Positions 13,008-24,960 of a DNA stretch of 64,000 nt are shown one piece after another. The translations under genes were made by a program, and so were the position numbers. Positions within the stretch are counted from its first letter, which is position 1, and each line of letters opens with the position of its first letter. Source of the DNA: Certhia americana (Eukaryota; Chordata; Aves; Passeriformes; Certhiidae); assembly GCA_018697195.1 (NCBI GenBank), contig CM031858.1, positions 109,244,944 to 109,308,943 on the forward strand, given 5' to 3'. The notes under the pieces were generated by a model. That model was given only the letters and a program-made list of their open reading frames with translations. It was not told where the DNA came from and searched no databases.

Positions 13008-14214
13008 TCGGTCTGTAGTGTTTATAAAAACAAACCAACCAAGCATAAGGATATTTTTGAGCCTGAATGTTTTTAAATAGCCAGGTATATGACATGACTT
13101 AGAAGCTCCCAAGACAAAGGCAGTAGTGTTCAGGTGCTTTTAATAATGCCAAGGTGATTATTTTTCTCTGCATTCTGACCATCAGAAAATACATTAGCAG
13201 AAATTCAAGTGTTTTACAGTCTTTACCAGTTTCTGCTAGTTTACACACAGAAAGCAGTGTTGTGTTTTTTTTTTTCCTAACTAAGTTAAATATTTGTTTA
13301 AGAACACTACAGACCTTTTAATTCCCTAAATATTGCAGTGAGTTGGTTAGAAATGTTGCTGAGCATCTTCATAAAGTCTGTGTAACAAAATGTCACTGGA
13401 AAAAGTTCTTCCGCTGTCATGCTGAGTGTAATACTATCTCCTTTCAACTACATATCTCACATGGTAAGAAGCGTTCTTCAAATTATTGATGAGGTCAGAA
13501 GAGATTCATGAGGGAGAAAAGCTCCCTGGAATAGGCCATAATAGGACAGGCAAGCACAAATGACATGCCACTGTAGCCAGCACTGAATAGAGGATTATGA
13601 CAGAACTGACTACTTTAAAATATTGTTCCTGTCAACTTTTCCTGCAGATATAAGAATGAAACTCCAAAAGAATTGAAATAAGGAAATTTTTTAGGTTTTT
13701 AGTTTTTTTAGAACATACAAGTTCTTTTCTTTCTCTTAAATGTTTTTTTTCCCAAAACTTACATATTTTTAAAAGGTACTGAAACAAATTCAGCTATAGG
13801 AGAGATAAATGGGAAATCAGAAAGAAAAGGAAAAATAAAGTACATAAGAAAGAAAACTATAATTAAAAAAAAAAAAAAGATTGTTTCTTTACCAATTCTT
13901 TGAAATTAAAATAATAATGCCAGTTGTGCTTCAGCATCTCATTTTAAAGAGGTGATACCTCAGTAGAGTCATGAGCTTTTCCAGCATCACATGTAAGTCA
14001 GGGATCTGTCTCAAAAGCAAAGATAATTAAAATGTTGCTTGAGCAGTTTATTTTTAGGTTATCATATTGTACATGTTCAGGTTGTCTGTGACTATTATCT
14101 TCCAAAAGACTCATAAAAATGCATAGAATCAGGCTTATTATATTTCTTTTTAATTCATGATGACTTTGTCACTTTAGTAGTACCTAGACCATGATGTCAT
14201 ATGCAGCTAGTTGA

Positions 14215-14277
14215 ATGATATCCTTACAGTGGTTAAATAACAATTCTGAGTTTTTGTGCAAACAAAAATTTCCTACT
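14215..14277 (+). repeat. Diverged 63-bp repeat, copy 2
   Basis: Partner of the copy 1,270 bp upstream, in the same orientation. It could be an old tandem or segmental duplicate or two members of an unrecognised ancient interspersed family. Confidence 0.7.
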
Positions 14278-16582
14278 CATTTAATTTCTTTGGTTTGTAG
14301 AAAAAAGTTAGAGTGTTTTTCAGTATTGGCTCTAAGATGAGACGTGATACATCAGCAATGGGCAGTATAAAGTTATTGGAAAGCATCCAAAATAAACTGC
14401 CTTGTGATACCAACTTCACATTTGAATTCAAATTAAAATCTAATTTGAAAGGAGCCCAAATTAAAAAAGCTCACTTAATTCCTTCAATTTGCAGAAGTAT
14501 TCCAATCCATTAGGCAGCTAATTTCTACCTGTCAAACATGGAATAAAAGTGGTCCCTCTCTGGAGGAAACTTCTTATTTGTAGTAATTAAGCATCAAGAC
14601 CTGGGGAAGATACCCATACTTTGACAGTAGCCCATGCCTGACTCTAAAAACTGCATCAACCCATGGGTAAATGAAATTGAAGTGTCAGTTTCAACAGTTT
14701 CATGCTACAGAAAGCTAAAATGAGGCTACATATTTCATAATTAAATAGCAAAATTACTTTTATTTTTGTTAGAGAATCATGAAAAGTTAACTTTGTTAAA
14801 CCCATATATATAAGTCCCTTCTGTTGATCTATTATTCTAATAAGCTTTTAGAGACAGTATGAAGAGGTCTTGATTACTCTTAGAAGATAAGAGCCAGGAG
14901 AATGCAAGTAATAAAAAACATCAAGGAAATAATAAACAACATGAAGCTAAGAGAATTCTGCAGATGAAATAAAATTGCTTCTCCTGCAATTCCCTTTGGA
15001 TTGCACCTCCATTTATCTATTTACTTCTTACCTAAGAGCATGTAACAAAATAGGCGAGAAAATAAAACATATGCACAGCTTGCTGGAGGAAGTGAAACAC
15101 CGTACTTGTCACTTAAAACTACTTCTCTGTGCTTGCATAGAAACAGTGCAATTTTTAAGAAAAGTGGGAAAAAATATCTTCATCAAAGTTCATATGCTTT
15201 TCATTGCCTGTTTTTACATAAAGATATCCCATTTCTGGATCAGATGCAGTTTGACCAACCTTCAGTTTAGAGCAGACACTATTTTACATTTTTATAACAA
15301 TATATTTCATTGGTAGGGCAAAGGGGGAAAATAATTACAATGAATTAGTACATTATTTCAATTTAAATCAAGACTAGTGTGACATTTGTAATTTTAAAAA
15401 GCACAAAGTGTTAAAAACTGATTTGGATATCAGTGTATCAGTGATTTGTGGAGAAGAAAATATTGGAGTGGTGGAGAGATTTGTTTTATTTTATTATCTT
15501 GTCCCTGAAGTATCTTCATTTTCTTACAATGTGAGCATTAAGCTGGCTGTAAGTCTCCTTAAGGTTGAACAGAAGCTTTGCAAAGTTTAAATAGGAAAAG
15601 CTCAGTAAATCTAGGTTAAGAAAACAAAAGCACCTTCTAACTGTTTCCATATAATAGGAGGAAGGGTAATTTTTATATTCCTGCAGAGTTCCTTTTATTA
15701 AATTGCATAATTATCTTGAAAGTAAGTTGCTAACAGATGAATGCGCACACCAAGAATTCCATAGCATACCTTCAAGAATGGCATATTTGGAAAACAACAA
15801 CCTTTTATTTTACATTTTCTGCAATGCTTACGAGTAATTTTGTTAACGTTTTAAAATTCATTTCATCAGTAGGGGGTTATGATCCCACAACATCAAATTA
15901 GCATAAGCACAATCCTGTTGCATGTAGCTGAGGACAGAAAGGCCTTGTTATGAATTTATGTCAGTAAGAAATACTTGTTTCACCCTAGAGGGGAACAAAT
16001 TCTGAAAGGTGCACTCCAGTTCAGCAGAAAAAGTGGAGCTGCTTATGCCCCTTTTACCTGAACTCTTTAACTTTCAGGTATTGATAGAGATGGTTTTAAA
16101 AAGTGATACTGTCTGGGATAACAAAAATTATCATTTTTCCTTTATAAAACAAATTGCATTGATATTGTGAATGCTGAAAGAATGCAATTAAGTCCTGGTA
16201 TACTGCAACTGGATTTTACTTATAGGGATATTCTTTATTCAAAGCAATGACAACTTTTTTTTTTTTTTTTCTGGATGATCTTTTCTTAATATGAAAATGC
16301 ATGCATCTGCATCATGTAACTGTGTTGAAAACATCTTTGTCACTATTTTCTTCCACCATCAGACTGCTAGTAGGCAGTGAAAAAAGAAATATGCATAAAA
16401 AAAATCTCAGATTTCTAGACTGAATCATATGTCTTTAAAAATAAAGAGCATATTTTCTAGGCATGTGATGTTGTCTTGTAGGGTGCTGGAACAGCATTTC
16501 CAGGTTCTTGCCTGGAGTCTGAAAAGCAAGTATCATGGGAAGGATATATCCACTAGAACAGCAAGGGGAAATACTTTCTAGA

Positions 16583-16660
16583 CATGGTGGAAAATATGTT
16601 ACATATATATTACATATTACATATATTTTTATTATGGTAACATATATGTTACCTATAATA
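16583..16660. repeat. AT-rich inverted-repeat cluster
   Basis: A run of alternating gttacatatat and atattacat units ends in a perfect 18-bp palindrome at 16636-16653 (GGTAACATA then TATGTTACC). Both strands contain open frames of 60-85 codons across it only because the sequence is nearly self-complementary. Confidence 0.8.
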
Positions 16661-17419
16661 AAAATACAGCTGTATAGAAATCTTTGTTTCAAGAGTAGAT
16701 TTCAACCTCCAAAAAAAGAATTTTAGAGATATTCCCCTAAAAATAAATCCAGTATTTTCACATTAGATGAGTACTAGATTCAGCTTGTTTGTTTGGCTTT
16801 TGAATTTTATGAGCATTCGTTGTATGAATATATTTGGTTATCTATATTATAGTGTATATTTCGACAGTACAAAGTGTTTGTCTTATTTAAATATCATATC
16901 TGCCCTTTAATGAAAATACAGAATTTCCTTTTTATGTAGGGAAAAATGTCAGTTCTTCATTTTGCCTTGAAATAAAAGCAAATTCCAACACAGTAGAAGA
17001 TGGAGAAAGAACTGAAAAGGTGAAACACATCTTGCACTTTCTTACAGATAAAGGACACTGGCAATTTGGAAATATACTTTCATAAAGACAGCCTGAAAGC
17101 TGGGGATAGCACTATAAAAAATAACGCAATGTGGAAAGGCAAAATATAACAACTGATCTCTATATTTACTTTTTCTCATTTTAGATGTTTCAAATTAAAG
17201 AAAGAATCGAAATTGCAATTTACTTCCTACAAACTTAAAACAGAATCTAACAAATATCTTTTAATTTTATATACATCAAACTTGTGGAACCAGTATGTCA
17301 TCTGAATAAGGGAACTTTGCCTTAAGTAGTTGAACTAGCAGTAAATATTGAAAAATTATAATAAAAACTAATTTTTCAAATCATCTGTAAACAACTAAGT
17401 TCAGAAGATTTTGTACTTT

Positions 17420-17532
17420 TGGGTGGAGTTTTTTGTGTTGCTTTTTTAATTTTGTTTGGGTTTTTTGGGGGGGCAGGGAATGGAGGTTGTGGTGTTTTGG
17501 GGTTTTGTTCAGTTGGTTGGGTTTGGGGTTTC
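17420..17532 (+). repeat. G/T-rich tract with G-quadruplex potential
   Basis: The plus strand has runs GGG, GGGGGGG, GGG, GGGG, GGG and GGGG separated mostly by T-rich spacers. The closest four-run set (GGG-T6-G7-CA-GGG, then a longer spacer, then GGGG) fits a long-loop quadruplex. The strand is strongly asymmetric (G and T with very little C). Confidence 0.6.
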
Positions 17533-20438
17533 TTCCCTTAGACTTCAGGAATAACCTTCTGTGAAAGTGATACCACTAATAGTCTATTTTCTTGTGTCTT
17601 AATAATGATCAGTGTTGGAAAGCCTGCACAATAGTAAATGGTCACTGATCCATATTCTTACTTTTTCCATTACTTTTAAAATTTGTGTCAGCACCAAACT
17701 GAAGCAAACACTGAGGAAATTCCATTCTGTGACCCTCATTCATACCTGTCCCATCATAAAGAGTCATATATGCTTTAGTTAGGATTATTGCAAGGAACAG
17801 CCTGTCCCCCTTCATGGATATGGGTAGATGCCCTGACCTTCTCCACAAAATTCTCTATTACTTTAAGGATTCTCTAGGTGATGCCTACCAAAAGAGGCAG
17901 TTCAGTGGCCACTTTTAGTGTACAATGAGAGAAAAAGAGGATAAACTAAACTAATAACACTTTAGATTATTCACCTGAAAAAAAAAAAAAAGTTTAGGTC
18001 TGTGTTTCCTGCCTTGGTCCTTTTCCATTGATTAGTAAACCACTAATAAAACCCAGTGATAATTCTTTGATACTTTGCCTCTTAATTGTAGCCATTATTA
18101 CATATATTTTTTTAATCCAATACATTTTTACCTGATATCTCCAAATAAAATAAAAATACCCAGAGATTAATTCCAGTAATCACAATGGCCATTCATATCT
18201 TCTTTAAAGCTGTGTTTATAAAACTTATTTTTCCCACAGTTTTATTGTTCCTCATTCAAATATGTTATAAAGATTTGATTTCCATTTTGGTTTCTTCTGA
18301 ATACAGAAAGAATGGGCTTCTTTGTAGTATTTTAAATGCAAAAAATGGCTTGCCTTTATGTTGATTCCTTCCCAGAAATTGGTATAAAATAATAATTTAG
18401 TTAATCTTTCAGGCAGCTGAAACTTTTAGTGAATGATGTATTGTACTTGTCACTAAAGTTTTCTTTGCTGAAAATTTGGGAAAATGCAATTAATCATAAA
18501 GTAGGAAATAATCAAATTGTGTGATGAAAATCAATGGCCCTTGCAATTTAAACCAAAGGTGGGTAGAGGCAAATGATGAGTCAAGGAAATAAACCAACAG
18601 CTTCAAATCCCTAACATGTTTTCAGAGCCAAGTGCTTATTAATATTCCGAATAAAGTGATTAGTTTTATTAAAAGGTAGCTACCTAAAGTTTTCATGAAC
18701 ATAATCTATGATTAAATTATACAATATAAAATAAAAAACTATTTGTTTTAGTCTCTATTTTGTTAGTTATCTCCTGAAAAGATTTTGGGAAAATCACCTT
18801 ATGTGTATATTTTTTTTTCTACTCAGGGACTTAACATCCAGTGATATTAACTTAGATATTTAATTCTTTCAAAATTTTCAAAAACTTCTTTGATGAAAGA
18901 GACAAAAATACCCTAAAATCTCATGTAAGTTTGACTTACAGCAGTGAGAAAGTAGGATTTTTTTTAAGTGACTTAAATATTTGACCAATTAAAAGGTACA
19001 AAAAGCTATTTTATATTAGAAATGCCAGATAAATGTAAACATTACCTGAATATACAGAACTAACATTAAGTAGCTAACATGAGATTTTTCCCAATATATG
19101 TCCAATTTCAATTAAAATTGGAGTATCCCTAGACATATATCATCCTCGTGATATTTGAGTCAGAAGCTATACAAAAACTGCAAATTTGTCATGTTGCAAA
19201 ATCATCTCAAGCTACAGACAAATCCACATAAATGAAATGAAGCTAGATGCCTCTTTTGATTTCAGTTGTGGCACTGCTGGAGAAATGGCTACAGCAATAT
19301 TTAGAGCACTTTAGAGAACCCTGATAATGATACACATTTTAAACATGCAACATTTGTTCCAAATCACCTAGATGCACAATCTGATTTATGCTTGTAAATA
19401 TTTATGGCATTCCTTTAGATCAATGCGATTTTTTTGATTGCTAAGCCTTAATTAAAAAGCTTGATGAATGAATTACAAAAGTTCGTAAAAGTAGGTCTAA
19501 ATATGATACTTGAAATCTCAATTGCAGAATTGTTGTTAGACCTCCAGCATGCCACCTGGGCTCCCATGAGTATCATTAGGGTGTGGAGATAGCACATTTA
19601 TGCAATGAATCTTAATAAATCCTGGCTTACTTTCATTTTTTAAATCAGAATAAAAATTGACTATGTCTAATAAAAATCTTCTTGCTATTAGTAGTCTTGT
19701 GATATGTTGCTTTTTGTATGGGTTAATTGACCTAGGATTTCTGGAAAACCAGTTTGGCAAATGAAATTTTAGTATATGTAGACTCACTTGTTCGTAAAGG
19801 TTTTAGGCGTTGAGCTACAGTAGCATTATGATTGCTTCTAAAAGTTAGTCTCTTAACATATGTTAATGATAAATTGATTGTGTGTGTTTATGCAAAACAG
19901 ACTTCTCAGTCCTTGAATGATTTGATAATTCTTGCTAAAATACAGAAAGTTCTTATTAATCCTGTAGGTGAGATTTGGGTGAATGCCTGGTTTCACTAAC
20001 GGGAAGAAAGATGAGAGAAGCTAATCCACTGAAAAAGTCATGTGTGGTCTAGTAAAGAGAAGACCAAAAAAGTGTCTTGTACAGTGGGATGTAAGATGAT
20101 TCATTAATACATCTTCAGGTATAAATAGTGTGAATGATGGAAAAATTTGCAAATTTTTTGCTCATATGGCTTAGACGTAATAAAATTCTATGACACAAAT
20201 AATTGTTATATTAAATTTAAAATTAAATTATTAAAAAAGTTTAAAAAGGTATTCTAAAACTTTAATATCTTGTATCATTTTCCAGTTTTGAAAAGAGTTA
20301 GTGAAAAATGGAAAGATCAGGGTAAATAACTTCAGAAAGTATTTTTAATGGAGATACTTTCAACAGTATCTCTAAAGTAGACACAATTAATAAAGAATGA
20401 AAGAATGCCCATGACAAATAATTCCTTTATAGTGGTCA

Positions 20439-20445
<7 letters not shown>

Positions 20446-20493
<48 letters not shown>
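20446..20493. repeat. (AT)n microsatellite, about 48 bp
   Basis: The longest simple AT run in the window, preceded by gtgtac. It produces artificial IYIYIY peptides in two minus-strand frames, which are not genes. Confidence 0.95.
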
Positions 20494-20496
<3 letters not shown>

Positions 20497-21049
20497 CTTT
20501 ATTTTGAAGGACAGCAAAATTCCAGATACCTTCTTTTTTTATAATCTTGTCAGGAGTATAAAACAGTAATTCCAGTACTTTTGCAGTAACTGGGAGTACC
20601 ACTAGTATTCTTCTCAGAGAAAAGCATGCTAATTAAGGAATAATCTGGAAGAAGAACACTTATGATGAATGTGATGCTGAGGAAGACTTATTTCACTGCA
20701 GTACCATGCCATGTTCTGGATCAAAGTTTCAAGTACAGTTTTGCATTTTAATGTTTATGTATGTATTCCTCTAAGCTAACAAGTAAACATTCCAAATGAA
20801 TAGCTTTGTTTATCTTCTAGCAAATCTATGACGGTCTTAGAACTATTTCTTGCTAAAAAGTGCCATGCTGTTCATACTCAGCTGTCAATTCAGCAAACCA
20901 TGCTGATGCCATGAGATTTACTATTAAATTAAAAAATAAAATGCCTACGTTTAAATGATGCAGCTTTGAAAATGTTTCATGTTTCAATACAATGATAAAA
21001 TATGTAAATATCACCAGTATAACAATCTTCAACATAATGGATTATAGTG

Positions 21050-22590
21050 GGTCAAAGAATGACAGAGTGGTTAAAATTGACCGGAACCTTAAATGCCATC
21101 TAGTCCAAACCTTTCACTAGACCAGGGTACTCAAAACTTCATCATTGTTGAATACTTCCAGGGATGGGGGATCCACATTCTCTAGGCAATATGTTCCAGT
21201 GCCTCACTATCCTCATAGTGCAGAATTTCTTCCATATATCTATTCTAAATCTACCCTCTCTCAGTTTAAAACTGCTGTTCCTTGACTTGTTTCTTTAAAA
21301 AGCTTTTCTCCATCTTTTGTATAAGCCTTCTTTATGTACTGGAAGACTTCATTAAGCTCTGCCTTTGCTTCTCCAGGCTGAACAGCCCCAGCTGTCTCAG
21401 TCTTTCTTCAGAAGAGAGAAATTTCAGCCCTTTGGTTGTCTCTGAGGCCTGTCTCGGGACTCACTACAACAGAACTATGTCTTTCTTGTGCCAAGAATCT
21501 TAGAATTGGATGCAGTACCCAAGACTCACAAGAGTATTCACAGTACTCACAAGAGCAGGCAGAGGGGCAGAATCACCTCACCTGACCTGCTGGCCATGCT
21601 CCTTTTGATGCATCTCAGGACACAGACGGTTTCCAGGCAACATCCCTGTGTTATTCTTGGGATACATGCCCCTGGTTCCACTGCCTGTAAATTTTCTTCT
21701 TGCACTTTATTTTGGCCAGGAGGTCCTTACCTTACACATGCTGGTCTTAGAAAAAAGTGCTCTTAAGAGCAAGTCCTGAAAGAACTGCCAACTCTGTTCT
21801 GATCCTCTGTCCCTGAGTTTCCCTGGGAGTCTCATCCACTAATTCCTTAAGTGAAAATTCACTGCTAAAATTCAGGCTCTTGACTTTAATGCATTGCCTG
21901 GCCTATATCCTGTGAGATCACAAATTCCATTAGGTCATGACCCATCTAATTATTTCATCTGTTTTGATAAGCAACAGGGCCAGTAATATTTCTCCTCTGG
22001 CCAGGCTTTCTGTCTCTTGGATTAAGTCATTATCACAGACAGAGTCCAGGAGACTCCCAGACTACTTACAGATTTCTCTACTTTTCAAGAAGGGGCTAGG
22101 ATGAATGAAGTCTCCCAGCAGTACCGGAGCTGGCAAGCACAGTGGTACCAACTCCCCCTCTTTGTGATCCACGCTACTGGTACAGACTCCAGCTGGTCTA
22201 TGAACCCTGTCATGGTTTTAGAGAAACAATTCCTTTGAGACATTTCATGGTTATTTCTCTATTGGTTCCCCGTATTTCAGCAACTTCTGGATTTTCTGTA
22301 ACTCAAAGTTCCATCTCTTTCCTTGCTAAATCTATGTTAAAGTTCTCCTTATGTCTTATGGTGTCAAAGACATCTTGCTCCACTTTGTCATGTGAATTCC
22401 ATCAGCACCCAACAGATCTGACTTCTCAAAGGTCAATCCATAATCATTGAGGTCAAAACCAAAGAGTATGGGACCAGCCATGTAGCCAAGTATTCACTCG
22501 TTTAATTATTCTCCGTCTTCATGAACCCTCTTCGTCTGATTGTGAAGAAACAGAACACCTGTGCTTGAGCCATAAGAAGCTGAGCCTGGG
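21050..22590 (-). repeat. CR1 LINE with ORF1 end, endonuclease end and 3' end; reverse transcriptase deleted
   Basis: Read on the minus strand from right to left. (1) 22468-22518 encodes RRRIIKRVNTWLHGWSH and 22380-22418 encodes DLLGADGIHMTKW; these match the C-terminal part of CR1 ORF1, an SGNH-esterase-like domain whose last motif is D-G-x-H. (2) 22096-22131 encodes APVLLGDFIHPS, the GDFNHP motif of the ORF2 APE-type endonuclease. (3) About 21890-21945 encodes the GHDLMEF...DIGQA segment that follows the endonuclease S-D-H motif. (4) 21600-21050 is the C-terminal reverse-transcriptase coding end and 3' UTR in antisense (ctgctggccatgctcc, cttctccaggctgaacagcccc, ttccagtgcctcac), ending near tcaaagaatgacagagtgg. 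Between (3) and (4) most of the reverse transcriptase is missing, and between (1) and (2) most of the endonuclease N-terminus is missing. Frameshifts and stops are frequent. It may be one deleted copy or nested fragments. Confidence 0.88.
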
Positions 22591-23150
22591 ACACTCAGAA
22601 TGCATAAATCTGCTACTGAAATTCTCAAATATTGTGTTTCCTTGTTGAACTCCTCTTGTTGTTTGATGTAATTAACCCTTGATGGCTTTAACGTATTCAT
22701 TATATTCTAATTAAGTGTTCCTTGTAGAATATAATGTAGCTCTTCCTTCATTACTACGAATTAGGGAAAGACCTCTCGTAAGTAATCTCCTAATAGCCAT
22801 TGTTTATTTTAAAACTGTCACGAAGAATGCTCACTTATTACACAGATTCAAAGCAGGTTCATGAAACCTGTAACAGACTCCAGCTGACTATTGCAAATCT
22901 GAAATATGAGTAGCAATAATTTTTATTGATCTAGCAGGTTGGTCATGGGAGCTAGTCCTGTGCAATGTCGTACTTCTTCTTTTAGTACTTTCCCAGAATT
23001 TAACTTCATCTTGTGCTTTCTGGAAATGAATGGACCTTGATGGTTTTAGAACTGAACATGTCTCTGTGATGCTGGAACAAAGACGAAGCTCCAGGCTGAG
23101 ACCCTGGAGAGCTGATTTACCCATCACTTTCAACTAGCTTAGAGAAAACT
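22591..23150. other. Unresolved sequence upstream of the CR1 (minus sense)
   Basis: Two minus-strand frames lie here: the 22506-22700 frame, whose 3' end overlaps the ORF1 remnant, and 22888-23133 (81 codons). The second has a fairly protein-like composition (KSALQGLSLELRLCSSITET) but no recognisable domain. Two short strings recur locally: cagactccagctg at 22185 and 22870, and ccttgatgg.tttta at 22676 and 23035. This could be further CR1 ORF1, another element or unique DNA; I cannot decide. Confidence 0.35.
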
Positions 23151-24062
23151 GTTGACAAAAAAAAAAATTACTGAGGAAGATTTCACAAAACTGTCCATGA
23201 AATATGTTTTCTATTTTTTGGCAAGGTACAATACCTCATCTCCTGGATGATAACATACATTTTTTACCAGGCTAGACACTCAAGAGCTTTTTTGTGCATA
23301 AGTTGAATTTTAATAGCTCCCACAGGGAGACATTGTGGAAATTGTCACACCATGTTTGATCACTATCTCCATCTAGGTTTGACACTATGAGAGGAAGGAG
23401 ACATACTTGGTACTTTAAAGAAAGATAAATCCTTCCCATTCTATTCCACATGATCATGTGTAATTATTATCAGACCTGTTTGCATATTCTATGGAGCTAT
23501 TCTCTATGGCAGCAAGGAGAATTTACACTTTAACCTGTAAGGTTAGAATCTGCTTTATTGGGGGGTATATTTTGCTAAGGCAGAAGCTAGTAGTCATAAA
23601 ACTGCTGTTTCTATAAAAAAAACCAGCCTTTTTTATTCCCTGTAATGTCCACTTATGGTTGTGAATCTTAGAATTTAACAGCAGATTGCATAGGGGAATA
23701 CTTACATATCTAGGTCAACAAAGAGAAGTAATTTTTTATTAATGAAAACAAAAGAAAAAAGAGCAGTTTGTTTTGCTTTATTCTTCTTTCAAGTTCTCTA
23801 GCTTTAAATCGCAGGAAAGGAGTGTTCCTTTTTGTTTTTCTGTAATACAAGAGATTTATACTATCTCATAAAATTTGTGCTGCAAGGCATAACAGCCCTA
23901 ACAGAACTGAGAATGCTAGGAAGGTCATAGAATAAGTCTTTAATTTTTTTTTCCTCTTAGACAGAATAAAAATAATTAGATTTTAAAAGATGGAAGAACA
24001 TATTAAAAGGATCAGGATATTCCTATTCATGCTTCAGATGCAGTTGGGAATGGAAACATATT
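23151..24062. other. unique AT-rich sequence
   Basis: No gene, repeat or RNA recognised. Confidence 0.6.
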
Positions 24063-24150
24063 TCACAGATTTCACCAAATATTCTGATTTGGAAGGGACA
24101 CACAAGGATCATTGAGTCCAAGTCTTAAGTGAATGGCCCATCCAGTTCTT
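24063..24150 (-). repeat. CR1 LINE 3'-terminal fragment
   Basis: A short antisense CR1 end: gatttggaagggacacacaaggatcattgagtcca is the familiar CR1 3' block ggaagggacc.acaaggatcatcgagtccaa with substitutions. A following aagtgaatggccca also fits the family. An A-rich run begins after it. Confidence 0.8.
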
Positions 24151-24589
24151 ATTAAAAAAAATAAAACAAAAAAACCCCGAAAGTGTTGAAAGAGTAGGAA
24201 GATAGCAGTCTTTTCAATTTAATTAAAACTCTTAAAGGTAAGCCCTAAACTGATTTCAGAAGTCTAGCAGGATGAAAACTTTTCATTTTTAGCCCTCAAA
24301 TAAAGTGACTTAACTTCCTTAAGCATGATTATTAATTGTAACTGTGAAAAATTTAAAAAATGTCCCTAATTTAGACATCAAAACCAGGGAAAAAAAGAGA
24401 TCTCTTTTTACAGAGTTCTGCATAGTGGTGAAAGAGCTCTGATACCATCTGTCCTATAGAACTGTCAAAAAGGAAGAGCAACTTCTATGCAAAACATAGG
24501 CGAAGACTGGCTTTATCAAGGAGTTTGTTCTAAACAACGTGAAACATTGTGCCCCAGTTGCCTTAATTATGCTGCTGCATCTGAACACT
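24151..24589. other. unique AT-rich sequence
   Basis: A-rich at the left edge, otherwise without recognised content. Confidence 0.55.
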
Positions 24590-24960
24590 AACTTCCCTGC
24601 ATGTTGCAGGGCTCCTGTGGAGTTCTTCTGTACCTCCTTTCCTTGGAAGCTTAGCAGCTCTAAAAGATCCTGGCGCTGTCTCCGCTATGCCGCGGATGGC
24701 TGCCCTGGCTCCCGCTGGCTCCAGCAGCAGGTTGGGTAGATGGTGCTACAGCCTCAGTGCAGCTGGGGTCTGCAACTGCAGCCTTGGCAGAGTCAGCCTG
24801 ACTGCCCTGCACTACCAAGGGTCACTCAACACCCTCGGTACACCAGTGAGGTGAAAGATTAAACATGGGGACTTGTCTGTTGGCTGCTATAACACTCTGC
24901 AGGTGGAATTTCCACTCAGGAGGCATTTTATCTGTGTGGAGCCTGTGTGCTTCTCTAAAT
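24590..24960. other. GC-rich island, unclassified
   Basis: A stretch of clearly higher GC than its surroundings, with preserved CpG sites around 24670-24715 (tggcgctgtctccgc, tatgccgcgg). The right part (24840-24960) has an LTR-like flavour, but no TG...CA ends, target duplication or polyadenylation signal could be tied together. It may be a degraded LTR, a GC-rich regulatory element or a lost exon. The 66-codon plus frame across it has no recognisable domain. Confidence 0.4.

Larger units (their letters stand above)
11121..16582. other. unique AT-rich sequence
   Basis: No gene supported. It contains a diverged 63-bp repeat pair (listed separately), an A run at about 13865-13878 and a T run near 16255-16271. 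Open frames such as 14975-15316 (113 codons) show no domain, no signal sequence and no codon pattern suggesting a protein. Confidence 0.55.
16661..21049. other. unique AT-rich sequence
   Basis: No gene supported. It includes a G-rich tract near 17.4 kb and an (AT)n near 20.45 kb, both listed separately. The part at 19240-19480 is free of simple repeats and has several TAATTA-like cores; it could be regulatory but that is only an impression. Confidence 0.5.

Noticed and set aside
14975..15316. 113-codon plus frame
   Set aside because: Composition follows the AT-rich background; no domain, signal peptide or splice context.
20332..20602. Minus-strand frames with IYIYIY repeats
   Set aside because: They are translations of the (AT)n microsatellite at 20446-20493.
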